Assembly (NCBI RefSeq): GCF_901538265.1
Contig: NZ_LR593886.1
Span: 3,394,843-3,458,842, forward strand
DNA length: 64,000 bases
Direction: 5' to 3'
Source of the DNA: Gemmata massiliana
GTDB taxonomy: Bacteria > Planctomycetota > Planctomycetia > Gemmatales > Gemmataceae
Shown here: positions 46,201 through 54,300 of the stretch, one piece after another
How positions within the stretch are numbered: position 1 is the first letter of the stretch
How the letters are laid out: the number at the start of each line of letters is the position of its first letter
Translations under genes and position numbers: made by a program
The notes under the pieces: model-generated
The model's database searches: none
The model's input: the letters and a program-made list of their open reading frames with translations, nothing else
Told to the model about the DNA's origin: nothing

Positions 46201-47219
46201 ATATTCTGATATTTCTGGCCCGGCCCGATATCGTACACGCGGGGCACACCGGTCCCCGCACTCGGGGTAACCACACCAAATCCCGTCCCGAAAAGCGAGT
46301 ACATTACATCGCTTGATGGTACGGCGTAACCCGAATCACCAGCGCCATTCGTTGCTCTGACTCTGTACACATATGCGCTTTCAGCAGCCGTTCCGGTGTC
46401 AGTAAACGACGTAGCCCCCGGCGTGGTCAGGCCAATTTGAGTCCACGCCATCGTCTTCCACGGGTTGTATACTGCGCGCTCAACCCTAAATCGGGTACTC
46501 GCTGTGTCATTGTTTGTCCAAGAAATCGTAACGGAGGTTGCCGCATTCGCGACAGCCTGAAGGGCAGTCGGCTCGTGTGGGATTCCGGCCGCACGGGAAG
46601 GAAGGGCGACCGCTGCGGGGGCCGAATAGTCGGAAGTCGGCGCATTCCAAGAATAACCGCGAACCCGGTAAGAATATGCCCCCCCCGGCGCGAGCCCTGT
46701 ATCCACCCACGTCGTCGAAGTGCCAAGCGATTTAATAATCTGATACGAGACACCATCAGCCGACCTCTCGAGCATGTATCCGCGTAGGGCGTCGCCGGGG
46801 TTTGGATCCGTAAACGAGATCGTTGCGGTAGTCGGAGAAGTAGCCTGGGCAAGCAGATTTGTGACGCGAACGAGCGCACCAGAGGCGACCGATTTGGTAG
46901 CCGCTACTGATACCGCGCTGTAGGGCGTCGGACCGGTTGCGGTAAGAGTGCGCACACGATAATTGTAGGCCGTTCCGGCCCAGCCGCTGGTGTCGGTAAA
47001 TGTGTTCTCGTTAGACGGGAGAACAGTTAAAGTTTGGAATGCGCCCGTTGAGCCCACAGAACGCTCGACCACCACTGCCGTGTCAGCAGTGCCCGTGAGA
47101 TCCCAAGTCAGATTGACCTCAGATTGAGACAGAGCCAAACTTGTGAGGTTTACAGCGTTAAGCAAATCTCGGGATTCCAGCGATTCGAGCCGCGGGCCAA
47201 TCGACGAATTCCGTCTCAT
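43248..47219 (-). CDS. Giant surface protein: FnIII-like, beta-helix, repeat and FG-GAP domains
   Basis: A 1323-aa exported protein. The N-terminus (RRNSSIGPRLESLESRDLL) is the planctomycete leader seen on large surface proteins; no classical signal peptide. About 20-320 hold three fibronectin-III-like repeats (YNYRVRTLTATGPTPYS, YSYRVRGYSWNAPTSDYS, YVYRVRATNGAGDSGY). About 325-790 is a right-handed beta-helix (IYLERAENVTIKGCTINGNG), as in pectate-lyase-like proteins. About 800-1010 has two near-identical 100-aa repeats (YRGTVRFTSSDVLAGLPSD). The end has FG-GAP/VCBS repeats (VATGDVTGDGIPDVVVGS) with calcium-binding Asp clusters. The gene is less GC-rich than the backbone. ATG 47219 precedes the leader motif; an upstream start at 47336 is possible. 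Role in adhesion or glycan binding is inference. Confidence 0.88.
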   Translation of the reverse strand: MRRNSSIGPRLESLESRDLLNAVNLTSLALSQSEVNLTWDLTGTADTAVVVERSVGSTGAFQTLTVLPSNENTFTDTSGWAGTAYNYRVRTLTATGPTPYSAVSVAATKSVASGALVRVTNLLAQATSPTTATISFTDPNPGDALRGYMLERSADGVSYQIIKSLGTSTTWVDTGLAPGGAYSYRVRGYSWNAPTSDYSAPAAVALPSRAAGIPHEPTALQAVANAATSVTISWTNNDTASTRFRVERAVYNPWKTMAWTQIGLTTPGATSFTDTGTAAESAYVYRVRATNGAGDSGYAVPSSDVMYSLFGTGFGVVTPSAGTGVPRVYDIGPGQKYQNIADLDWSKLGPGDTVNIHYKPGGYHELFQISTRGTATARITINGIPDPVTGALPVIDGYQAVLAPQFVNSYAALSGSGAVVIGVRPNYAVGYKPGYITIQNLQVQNAYQGNSNNTFTDYNGLKKAYGLVGAGIYLERAENVTIKGCTINGNGQGVFGAGQSGFDRLLMGVTLDGNYIYGNGNIGSDRQHNTYIEGIDTLYQNNRYGSLRSGALGAGLKDRSVGLIIRNNYIEGGAHQLQLPEAENQSDLAVTLESYHQVFVYGNTLVAPSGSASSIVFYGGDGGQDVKYRKGILSLYNNTMITRSDASQVYKITGVKLATSGETVDARNNIFAAVPNTAGARSPVFNLVADNNNAYFGQNWVPSNYAISFGAFTGHAGGTKNLIIGSSVEPGFVSPTNGDYHLKATSAAIDASGQIAGTLSAHPVDREYLDPRTSRPRLVAGRALDLGAFEYTGGGSGGAVVESAVVVAKFGMSAPSITAAGSSFTITVTAIANSGAIATGYRGTVRFTSSDVLAGLPSDYTFTAADAGVHTFTITLRTSGTRSINLADKATSSVVGSATLTVNAATVSVIQLSAPTVAASGSSFSVTATAKDAYGNIATGYRGTVRFTSSDVLAGLPSDYTFTAADAGVHTFTITLRTSGTRSINLADKATSSVVGSATLTVNATGQPYAVGTDAGPVTTVALFNSDGSVRFRVRPFGDSYTGGASVATGDVTGDGIPDVVVGSKGGMFSQAVIIDGATGKVRSEQLLGANYYYGQVSVAVGDVTGDGIADIALGTDEGGARVRVYRGGNYAKLTEFLAGPVIGYWGQTRLALGDLNADGKADLAVAGLYTTGTAVFGFDGSSLRVGGTPIAMFNSFSPGSVVTGKGVSLAIGDMNSDGYGDLILGAGEWGNGRVVAYSGKSLVQSNAQVLLAQFLPPNVDFVTGVRVAARDLNGDGKSDVLAASWDSLIAFAGGGLPTIGASPSVIRVSDPFSDSKGKMWVG
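44208..44412 (-). repeat. 205-bp exact repeat, copy 1, inside the surface-protein gene
   Basis: Identical at every base to 44508-44712; the period is exactly 300 bp. Encodes most of one 100-aa Ig-like repeat. Confidence 0.95.
44508..44712 (-). repeat. 205-bp exact repeat, copy 2, inside the surface-protein gene
   Basis: Second copy of the repeat at 44208-44412. Perfect nucleotide identity points to recent duplication or gene conversion and makes the locus prone to expansion or loss by recombination. Confidence 0.95.
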
Positions 47220-47715
47220 AAAAATGCGTACCTGGGTTATTGTCGGCTTCCCCAACAGGAGGCGCGAGTTAGGATGTTGTGCGGGTGCGAGTTCCCGCAG
47301 CCACGCGCCGAACACCCTTAAGAGTTGGGCGGCCATTCACGTGATTACTGGGGTATAGTTTGAGGAACCGACAATGCAAACGTGATGAATCAACTTAGCG
47401 TCGGGGTATAGTTTTCTCGTCTAACGGGCCACCACCTTCCGCTAAAGGCTCTAAAAATTAACTATTTTCAGAACCACAGAGGTACTGGGAACTGGTGTCG
47501 TAAAGAATCTGAGTATCCAAAAAGGCCGACAGTAACAATCAGACAATGGACCCAGGAAAAGGCCGGTTTTTAAGCCCCCGTCATAAAACCGAGATGTCCT
47601 CTCAATTCCTAGTGGCAGCGAGCAGGAGTGGCACCTGGATTTTGCCGCAATTGAGCTTAAAATCGCTAAACTTACCCACTGGAGCTCGCTGTCCACTGTA
47701 AGGAATGTGATTGGA
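47220..47715. other. Divergent promoter region with a repeated 12-mer
   Basis: No supported gene. GGGGTATAGTTT occurs at 47350-47361 and 47403-47414, 53 bp apart (about five helical turns), between the divergent surface-protein and glycosyltransferase genes. This would suit a regulator controlling one or both. The remainder is AT-rich. Confidence 0.45.
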
Positions 47716-48786
47716 ATGCCGCAACCAATGCTACATGTCGTCCACGTCGTCGGTCAATTTGAAATGGGCGGGATGGAAAAGCTGCTCGTCGAGTTCGCAC
47801 GGCACTGCGATCGAGACCGATTTAAACTCTCATTCCTCGCTCTTGGAAAACGTGGGATTGTCGCAGATGAGATTGAATCTCTCGGTTGGCCAGTTGAATC
47901 ACTTGGATTAGCACCCGGGTTGGATCCGTGGCTCATTATTCGACTCGGCCTGCTCTTCCGCAGATTGGGAGTGGACGTTGTTCATACGCACAACACGCGC
48001 CCACTACTTTATGCAGGACCAGCGGCAAGTTTGGCACGAGTCAAACGCGTAATTCACACCCGCCACGGACAGAGGTTCAAAGCGCCTCGCCACGAGAATG
48101 CTATGTTCCGACTCGCAGCTTTGACTGCGAATCGCGTCGTTTGCGTCTCACACGACAGCGCCCGGCTGACTCGAGCGGAAGGTGTCGCCCCCCGACGAAT
48201 CCGAACGATTCTCAACGGCATAGACACCACGCGATTTCAACCCGCTACCCCAGAGCACGTTAACCCGGCACTTGCGGTAGGGCGTTTCAGCCCCGAAAAG
48301 GATTTTGCGAATCTAATTCACGCGGCTGCAATTGCCGTTCGATCGGACCCGACGTTTCGGCTTGACATTGCAGGAGATGGTAAATGTATGCCCGAAATCC
48401 GCCAGCAAGTTGCTGACTTAAATCTGGGCCGCACAGTCCAACTCCTCGGTCAGATCAGCGACATCCCAACCCTATTAACGCAAGCAAGTTGCTTCACGCT
48501 GGCGTCTTTGACTGAGGGTATTTCACTCACCATTCTTGAAGCAATGGCAGCAGGTCTACCAGTAATCGCGACCCGAGTTGGCGGAAATCCCGAAATCATT
48601 GCAGAGGGTGAGACTGGCCTTCTAGTGCCCGCCTCAAACCCAGAAGCACTTGCCAAAACGCTACTGACGCTTTGGCAAGATTCGACTCGCCGCCGAAAAA
48701 TGGGCGACGCTGGGCGCGCTCGCATTCAGAAAGAATTCGACGTTCGTAAGATGGTAATTGAATATGAAAGGCTATATCTTGAGTAG
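47716..48786 (+). CDS. Glycosyltransferase family 4 (GT-B)
   Basis: A 356-aa retaining glycosyltransferase. The N-terminal acceptor domain starts HVVHVVGQFEMGGMEKLL with the glycine-rich loop; the C-terminal donor domain has AVGRFSPEKDFANLI and the E-x7-E motif in EGISLTILEAMAAGLPVIA. It probably adds a sugar to a lipid-linked or exopolysaccharide intermediate at the inner membrane face. Start: ATG 47716 chosen over a GTG at 47707; AAGGA lies upstream. First gene of a three-gene plus-strand set with the CapK-like enzyme and a second GT4. Confidence 0.9.
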   Translation: MPQPMLHVVHVVGQFEMGGMEKLLVEFARHCDRDRFKLSFLALGKRGIVADEIESLGWPVESLGLAPGLDPWLIIRLGLLFRRLGVDVVHTHNTRPLLYAGPAASLARVKRVIHTRHGQRFKAPRHENAMFRLAALTANRVVCVSHDSARLTRAEGVAPRRIRTILNGIDTTRFQPATPEHVNPALAVGRFSPEKDFANLIHAAAIAVRSDPTFRLDIAGDGKCMPEIRQQVADLNLGRTVQLLGQISDIPTLLTQASCFTLASLTEGISLTILEAMAAGLPVIATRVGGNPEIIAEGETGLLVPASNPEALAKTLLTLWQDSTRRRKMGDAGRARIQKEFDVRKMVIEYERLYLE

Positions 48787-48872
48787 CGAGGCGGAATCCC
48801 GCGCTGCACGGGCTCCATCGCAAAGTGTTAACAGGAAACAACAAAAATATACCGCATTATGGAAATCTGACG

Positions 48873-50261
48873 ATGCTGACTTGGCTCCATCGCAACTTTG
48901 TCCTTCGCCCTTTTGAAGGAATGGTTAAGGGGCGAAACACGTTTCGCTACTGGGGCGAACTGGAGCGAACGCAGTGGCTCTCTCGCACTGAGCTAGAATA
49001 CCGGCAACTCGAATCTCTACGCCGCTTACTCAGCCACAGTTACCAGAATTGCCCATACTATCGGTGCGAGTGGGACCGACTCGGGCTAAAGCCAAACACA
49101 GTTCACACCCTCGCCGACTTCCACGATTGGCCCATCCTTACAAAAGAAGCGATCCGCATCAACCGTGCCCAGATGCGATCATCTGTTCCAGGCCAACAGA
49201 TGATCGCCAAAGCCACGGGTGGCTCAAGTGGGGCTCCGCTCCAGTTCGACCTCAACTTGGAGAGCCACGAGCGCCGGGTCGCGGCCACATATCGTGGTTA
49301 CAATTGGGCCGGCGCCGGACCTGGCACCAAACAATTCTTCCTTTGGGGTGCAGCTCTCGGAGATCGGACCTGGAAACAGTATGCGAAAGATCGCCTCTAC
49401 GACTGGCTCAATCGCCGCATTACTATCAATTCGTTTGAATTCAGTCGCGCGAAGGTACCCGAGTTCAACAACAGGTTAAACCGATTCCGCCCGGATGTTA
49501 TCGTCGCTTACACCAACCCACTCTACGCGTTCGCCCAAAGCCTCGAAGAACTAAAACAGATCCCGTACTCGCCACGCTCGATCGTCGTCGGTGCCGAGAA
49601 AATCTACCCGTTCCAACGTGAGCTAATCGAGCGAGTATTCCGTGCACCTATATTCGAGACCTACGGCGCGCGAGAGTTCATGATAATCGGTGGCGAATGT
49701 GACCGACACGCAGGTCTGCACCTTACCACGGAAAACCTAATCGTCGAGGTTGTGGATGATCAGGGACATCCGACCCCAGATGGGGAAGAAGGAAATGTCG
49801 TCATCACTGACCTGACGAACTACGGCATGCCGTTCGTGCGATACATCAACGGAGACCGCGCAGTCGCCGGATTCACAGAGTGTCCGTGCGGGCGCGGGCT
49901 CCCGCTTTTGCGAAAGGTTGTCGGCCGGCAACTTGACATGATTGATACCCCGGACGGCCGGAGGGTGCCAGGTGAGTTCTTTCCTCACCTCCTGAAAGAT
50001 TTCCCAGCGGTTGAGCGATTTCAGGTAGTCCAGGAGTCAAACTCGCGGGTAGAAATTCGATTGGTGCTTCGCCCCGGATGGGATGACACAAGTCGTATTC
50101 GACTTGATGCTGAATTGCGTAAAGTGCTTGGCTCCACAATTGCCATCGACGTGACACCGGTCGCAAGCATCCCGTTAACAGCCGCGGGGAAACTCCGGGT
50201 TGTAGTGCGCACATCCGGCAGCGCATCAGAACTCACACCAAGCGCGAATCGGACCAAGTAA
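48873..50261 (+). CDS. CapK-like adenylate-forming enzyme (phenylacetate-CoA ligase-like)
   Basis: A 462-aa protein of the CapK / PaaK-like adenylate-forming group. Motifs: ATGGSSGAPLQF (P-loop-like ATP motif), ETYGAREFMIIGGEC, VVITDLTNYGMPFVRYINGD and a Cys cluster TECPCGRGLPLL. CapK-like proteins occur in capsule and exopolysaccharide loci, where their substrate is mostly unknown. ATG 48873 (MLTWLHRNFVLRP) is the likely start; a GTG at 48825 is in frame. It lies between two glycosyltransferase genes, 86 bp after the first. Confidence 0.85.
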   Translation: MLTWLHRNFVLRPFEGMVKGRNTFRYWGELERTQWLSRTELEYRQLESLRRLLSHSYQNCPYYRCEWDRLGLKPNTVHTLADFHDWPILTKEAIRINRAQMRSSVPGQQMIAKATGGSSGAPLQFDLNLESHERRVAATYRGYNWAGAGPGTKQFFLWGAALGDRTWKQYAKDRLYDWLNRRITINSFEFSRAKVPEFNNRLNRFRPDVIVAYTNPLYAFAQSLEELKQIPYSPRSIVVGAEKIYPFQRELIERVFRAPIFETYGAREFMIIGGECDRHAGLHLTTENLIVEVVDDQGHPTPDGEEGNVVITDLTNYGMPFVRYINGDRAVAGFTECPCGRGLPLLRKVVGRQLDMIDTPDGRRVPGEFFPHLLKDFPAVERFQVVQESNSRVEIRLVLRPGWDDTSRIRLDAELRKVLGSTIAIDVTPVASIPLTAAGKLRVVVRTSGSASELTPSANRTK

Positions 50262-50442
50262 CTAAGACAAACGAAACAATCCCGAAGTACGGGAGAGATT
50301 CAGGCACAAGTATGAATAACCACACGCACGCACACACGGTGTGTGTCAATGCAAAATCATCGTTTTCAACAATTTCGCCCCAAACTAACGCACCGCCAGC
50401 ATACTCAAACGACATGCCAAAAAAGCCCTAAATGGGAATGTA

Positions 50443-51645
50443 ATGAGAATTCTAACAGTCACGAACCTCTACCCAAACCCCTTCCAACCACAGCGAGCCA
50501 CATTCAACCGTGAGCAAATCCGCGCGCTGGCATGCGAACATCAAGTCATCGTCATCTCGCCGATTGCTTGGACTGACGAACTTACAGCCCGACGCACGGG
50601 AAGCCCACCTCTACCTCATGGTCGGCGCATGTATTGGGATGATGTAGCCGTCGAGTATCCGCGATCGTGGTTTATTCCCCGCGTGTTCCGAGGCTCTTAC
50701 GGCAAATTATTCCAGTGGTCTCTTGCAAATACATTCTACCGCGTTGCGCGCGAATTCCGACCAGATATAGTGTTCGCAACGTGGGCCTATCCGGACGGCT
50801 GGGCTGCGATTCGTCTGGCACACAAAACCGATTTACCCATAGTTTTGAAGGTTCATGGATCGGACGTGCTCGAACTCGACAAGCACCCTTCCCGCCGAAA
50901 AGGGACCATCGAAGCACTCCAGCAAGCAGACCGCGTCGTGGCCGTAAGTCGTGATCTCGCCACCAAGGTACTCGAACTCGGTGCTACCCCCGAGCGCATA
51001 CACCTCATTTACAACGGAGTCGATCAACGTATCTTCTTTCCCGGTGATCGAATTGAAGCACGTCAAAGGCTGGGATTGGACCAAAAACGCCCGGCGATCC
51101 TCTATGTGGGCAACCTCGTCCAAATTAAAGGGCCAGATATCCTTGTAGATGCGTGCGGACGGCTCGCAAAACAGGGCATCGAGTTCGACCTGCACATAGT
51201 GGGCAAAGGTCCGATGCGTCAAAACCTCGAGCGACAAGCTGCAATCTGCGGGATTGCCGGTCGAACCCGTTTTTACGGAACAATCCCACACAACCATTTG
51301 CCTGACTGGTTCCGGGCCGCGACAATGCTCGTGCTACCCAGTCGATCTGAAGGAGTGCCCAACGTCCTATTGGAGGCGTCGGCGTGCGGCACACAGTTTG
51401 TCGCCAGTTGCGTTGGCGGTGTGCCCGAAATCGCTCACCTTGGTGCGAGCCGGCTGTTCAAGCCGGGAGATCCGAACCAACTCGCGAACGCAATCGCTGA
51501 AACACTCGACAATCCACCAGATCAACCGATCAGCCTAACACGCCGAACACAAGCTGTCGTCGCTCAAGAACTCGGCTCGGTATTTCAATCTGCCATTCGG
51601 AAAGATCCATTGATAGCGAGTGGAACAATATTCTGGCCAAAATAA
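50443..51645 (+). CDS. Glycosyltransferase family 4 (GT-B)
   Basis: A 400-aa GT4 enzyme with an N-terminal domain MRILTVTNLYPNPFQP, VLKVHGSDVLELD, a donor domain starting ILYVGNLVQIKGPDILVDA, and E-x7-E in EGVPNVLLEASACGTQFVA. It resembles exopolysaccharide transferases of the EpsF/PimB type; the donor sugar is not predictable. The gene ends 45 bp before copy B of the inverted IS element and appears complete. Further biosynthesis genes (polymerase, flippase) are absent here. Confidence 0.9.
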   Translation: MRILTVTNLYPNPFQPQRATFNREQIRALACEHQVIVISPIAWTDELTARRTGSPPLPHGRRMYWDDVAVEYPRSWFIPRVFRGSYGKLFQWSLANTFYRVAREFRPDIVFATWAYPDGWAAIRLAHKTDLPIVLKVHGSDVLELDKHPSRRKGTIEALQQADRVVAVSRDLATKVLELGATPERIHLIYNGVDQRIFFPGDRIEARQRLGLDQKRPAILYVGNLVQIKGPDILVDACGRLAKQGIEFDLHIVGKGPMRQNLERQAAICGIAGRTRFYGTIPHNHLPDWFRAATMLVLPSRSEGVPNVLLEASACGTQFVASCVGGVPEIAHLGASRLFKPGDPNQLANAIAETLDNPPDQPISLTRRTQAVVAQELGSVFQSAIRKDPLIASGTIFWPK

Positions 51646-51690
51646 ATTTGTCATCGTGGCCATTTTATGGCCTGCATTTTCCGCGAGCTT

Positions 51691-52808
51691 AGCTCGACTG
51701 GAGCCGATTCCGGGTGCTCGGGCCGCCGGCGCGAGCGTAGTAAGCCGTACTTCCCGCACGGCGGTGGGCCGTTTATCGAGGACCGCGTCCGCACCGGCCC
51801 GCGGAAGAAGAGCTGCGGCCCAGAGCCACCGGCGGACGGCGCTCCGGGCGCCGGCGAACGTGGCGGTCGCCTTGCCGGGCCACGACACGGCACCGACCCG
51901 CTTCGGCTCCGGGGCGCGGGGAACAGGAACGCGACCACCGAGTGCAACCCCAACAGGCACGGGCCGGCGCGGAGGGCCGTGTTCTCGCGCCACCCGCGCG
52001 TGGTCTCCAATCCGAGTCCCGACCGGGCTTCCTGGAACGTGGTTTCGATGCTCCGGCGCCCGCAGTAGTGACCGATCACGGTCGAAGGCGTCTGCTTGCC
52101 CTCCCGGTGCGTGCCGTGGTGTCCTTGACGAACCCCGCGCGCAATGGGACCAGCCCCTCACCGGCCTTGTACCCGTGACCGGTCCCGTCGAGGGCCGCGA
52201 CACGCCGCTTCCCGCCCCGTACCACCCGACTTCCAACCGGGCGAAGGCCGCGGCGGCGGCAACGCCCCCTCGGGGCTTCGCCCGGCGCGTGCCCTTAACC
52301 CGTGGGCACCCGGGCCCGTTGTACGGCGGGGGGCGGGTCGAACAGGTTGGCGTCCGGGTGCAACGTGCTCACCAACACGAGCCGGGTCCGGTGCCGGTGC
52401 CCGAACCGCGCCCGGCTCGTGGGTGCCGTAGCGCCACCGACCGGGTACACCGGCCCGTCGGTGACGAGGCGGCCGAGCACGAGCCGCATCAGGGCGCACC
52501 CGCGCGCCCGTCCCGACCACGGGCGCGAGACCGGACGCGCGGGTAGTCGGTGCCCCGGTGCCCGACGACGGGGCGCGCGCAACGAGTTGGCCACGGTGCG
52601 CCGACCGGTGGTCCGCACCGACCAGGGGCGCCGAGAACCGCGGGTACGTCGGTCCCGTGAATGAGAACCCGAGCGCGGCGACCCGGGGCCGCGCCTCGGG
52701 TGGTGGAATCACGGCGACCGTCCGTGGGCGAGGGGCACGAGACCTCAGTAACACTCATGCTACCCCGCCGCGGGCGGCTACCCCGAATCGGCACCAGTCG
52801 AGATAAGG
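51691..52808 (-). mobile_element. Dead IS4/IS701-like element, copy B (inverted)
   Basis: Inverted copy of the element at 39591-40708, same length. The ends are CTCGACTGGAGCCGATTC (51693-51710) and the matching GAATCGGCACCAGTCGAG (52785-52802). The same frame breaks as in copy A are present, so the copies were made from an already dead element, or one has been converted by the other. The only base difference I noticed is T at 52093. Confidence 0.85.
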
Positions 52809-52904
52809 CGACGCGCGAGCGAATGATCAAGGGCGTGCGCCAGGTGGACGCGATGTACAGGATCGCCAGTCCCTCGGCGAAGCGGAGCCGCGCGGCGATG
52901 TGCT

Positions 52905-53110
52905 GAGCCTGCTGGGCGCATTGGCGGATTGAGAGCCAGTTGCATTACGTCCGGGACGTGACGCTGGGGAGGGAGGGGGTGTGCTGTGTGCGCCGCCTCC
53001 AAGTCTTGGCCGCTCTACACAACGCCGTGGTTCACTTGTTGGCGGGAACCGGAAACGGTGTCGAAGCCATTTTGACCTCCGCGGCACCGATCCGACTCCG
53101 CGCCGCCTCA
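52905..53110 (+). pseudogene. ISAs1-family transposase C-terminal fragment
   Basis: ESQLHYVRDVTLG and QVLAALHNAVVHLLAG match the conserved C-terminus of ISAs1 transposases. Only this end remains, with at least one frame break. Limits are approximate. Confidence 0.65.
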
Positions 53111-53154
53111 AGGAGCGTGTCGCGTAACAGTTCGCGGTCTCGGTCCGTGACTTG

Positions 53155-53280
53155 TTACTCGCATTGGTCAAGCACCTGACCTGCCGGTGCCAGGTCGTGC
53201 ATCTGGGCCACGAACGCAATGGCACGTTCGACGGCCTGACGCTCTACTTTCGTTTGGTATTCAGACGTTCCTGTTGGCAT
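53155..53280 (-). pseudogene. Truncated N-terminal fragment, possible mobile-element ORF
   Basis: ATG 53280, with GGAGG just upstream, starts MPTGTSEYQTKVERQAVERA; an in-frame stop comes after 41 codons. The similar composition past the stop in another frame (TDRDRELLRDTLLEAA) suggests a longer ancestor. I cannot name the family. Confidence 0.45.
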
Positions 53281-53369
53281 AAACCACCTCCGGCCACGTG
53301 AGGTCGGAGCGTAACACAATCTACCTACTTCGAGAAGCATACAGGGTCGTTGCGTTATTCGCGCTGGGG

Positions 53370-54255
53370 ATGCCGATAAGCTTCTGGGTGTGTTGGGTGG
53401 GAGCGGTGGCGAGTCGGTGGAGCCGGGCGTTGCGCGAGGCCGCGAGCACCTGTGGAGCGGCCCCGGCGCACGCGGCATGCATCCTCGCGTAGGGTCACAT
53501 CGCGCACGTAATGCGGTTGGTTCTCGATGCGCCAGTAGGACCGAACCCATCCCAGAAGGGCTCGCGCGTCGGCCCGCGGGTGACAGGCTGGTGATCCCAT
53601 ACACGACCTCGAGCGTCGTCGCACCGCCCCCGGTCCGCGTGCGGGGCATCCGGAACCCCTGCTTCAACCCCTTCCACCGGTCGTGGGCGGTCAGGATCGG
53701 GTTGGTCCGCAGGGTTCGCGGCTCGAGGCGCCGTGCCCCTTGTCGACCGTCGTGGCCTGGCGCCCAGTTGCTCGGGCGCGGGGACCGGCTCAGGGGGAAG
53801 TGGCCGCACTGATCCCGCGGGCAGCGTCCTCGAACCCCAACCCGGCTTCGATGTCGGTCACCAACCCGGGTCGGTTGCCCTTGGCGACCAGCACATAGTC
53901 CGCGCCCCCGTCGCGGCGACATCCCGCTGACAGAACATGGCATCCCCGGTGAGTACCGACCCGGCCACTTGCTTGGGCCGAACCGGGACCGGGTGGACGC
54001 GGCCGGTGTCTGACCGCGCCGGAACCCGAGCGCGCGGGCCAACGGGTGCCCGTGTTGGCGCCCGAACCGGGCGATTCCCCGGAGGCTCGTGCGCCCCATC
54101 CGCACCACCAACGTGACCAACCCGAGCACCGCCGGGAGCGGGTGGATCGGACCTTGCAACCCACGCGGGTCGGGAACCGGTCGCCAATTCGTCGTACAAG
54201 GAACGCGCGGGCATTGGGCACCTCCACCCGGAAGACGGCCCCATCTACCCAACCC
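53370..54255 (-). pseudogene. Decayed ISAs1-family transposase
   Basis: Ordered pieces in different frames: VPDPRGLQGPIHPLPAVLGL, GIARFGRQHGHPLARALGF, LTGDAMFCQRDV, DYVLVAKGNRPGLVTDIEAG, then HDRWKGLKQGF, VVYGITSLSP and YWRIENQPHYVRDVTLREDA. A deletion has removed the part between the N-terminal region and the first catalytic motif. Limits approximate. Confidence 0.75.
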
Positions 54256-54300
54256 ACACACACCGAGGTGAGATCGGGAACGGTCCTGGAGAAGGATACC

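Noticed and set aside
50262-50442. Short minus-strand frame and CA-rich repeat between the CapK-like and GT4 genes
   Set aside because: CACACA/TGTGTG simple sequence explains it; no coding features.
51535-52546. Long frames overlapping the end of the second GT4 and IS copy B
   Set aside because: They cross the element boundary and read the dead transposase in non-native frames.
39591-52808. Classical composite transposon
   Set aside because: No target duplication on the outer sides and both flanking elements are dead, so autonomous transposition as a unit is not supported; inversion or trans-mobilisation remains possible.
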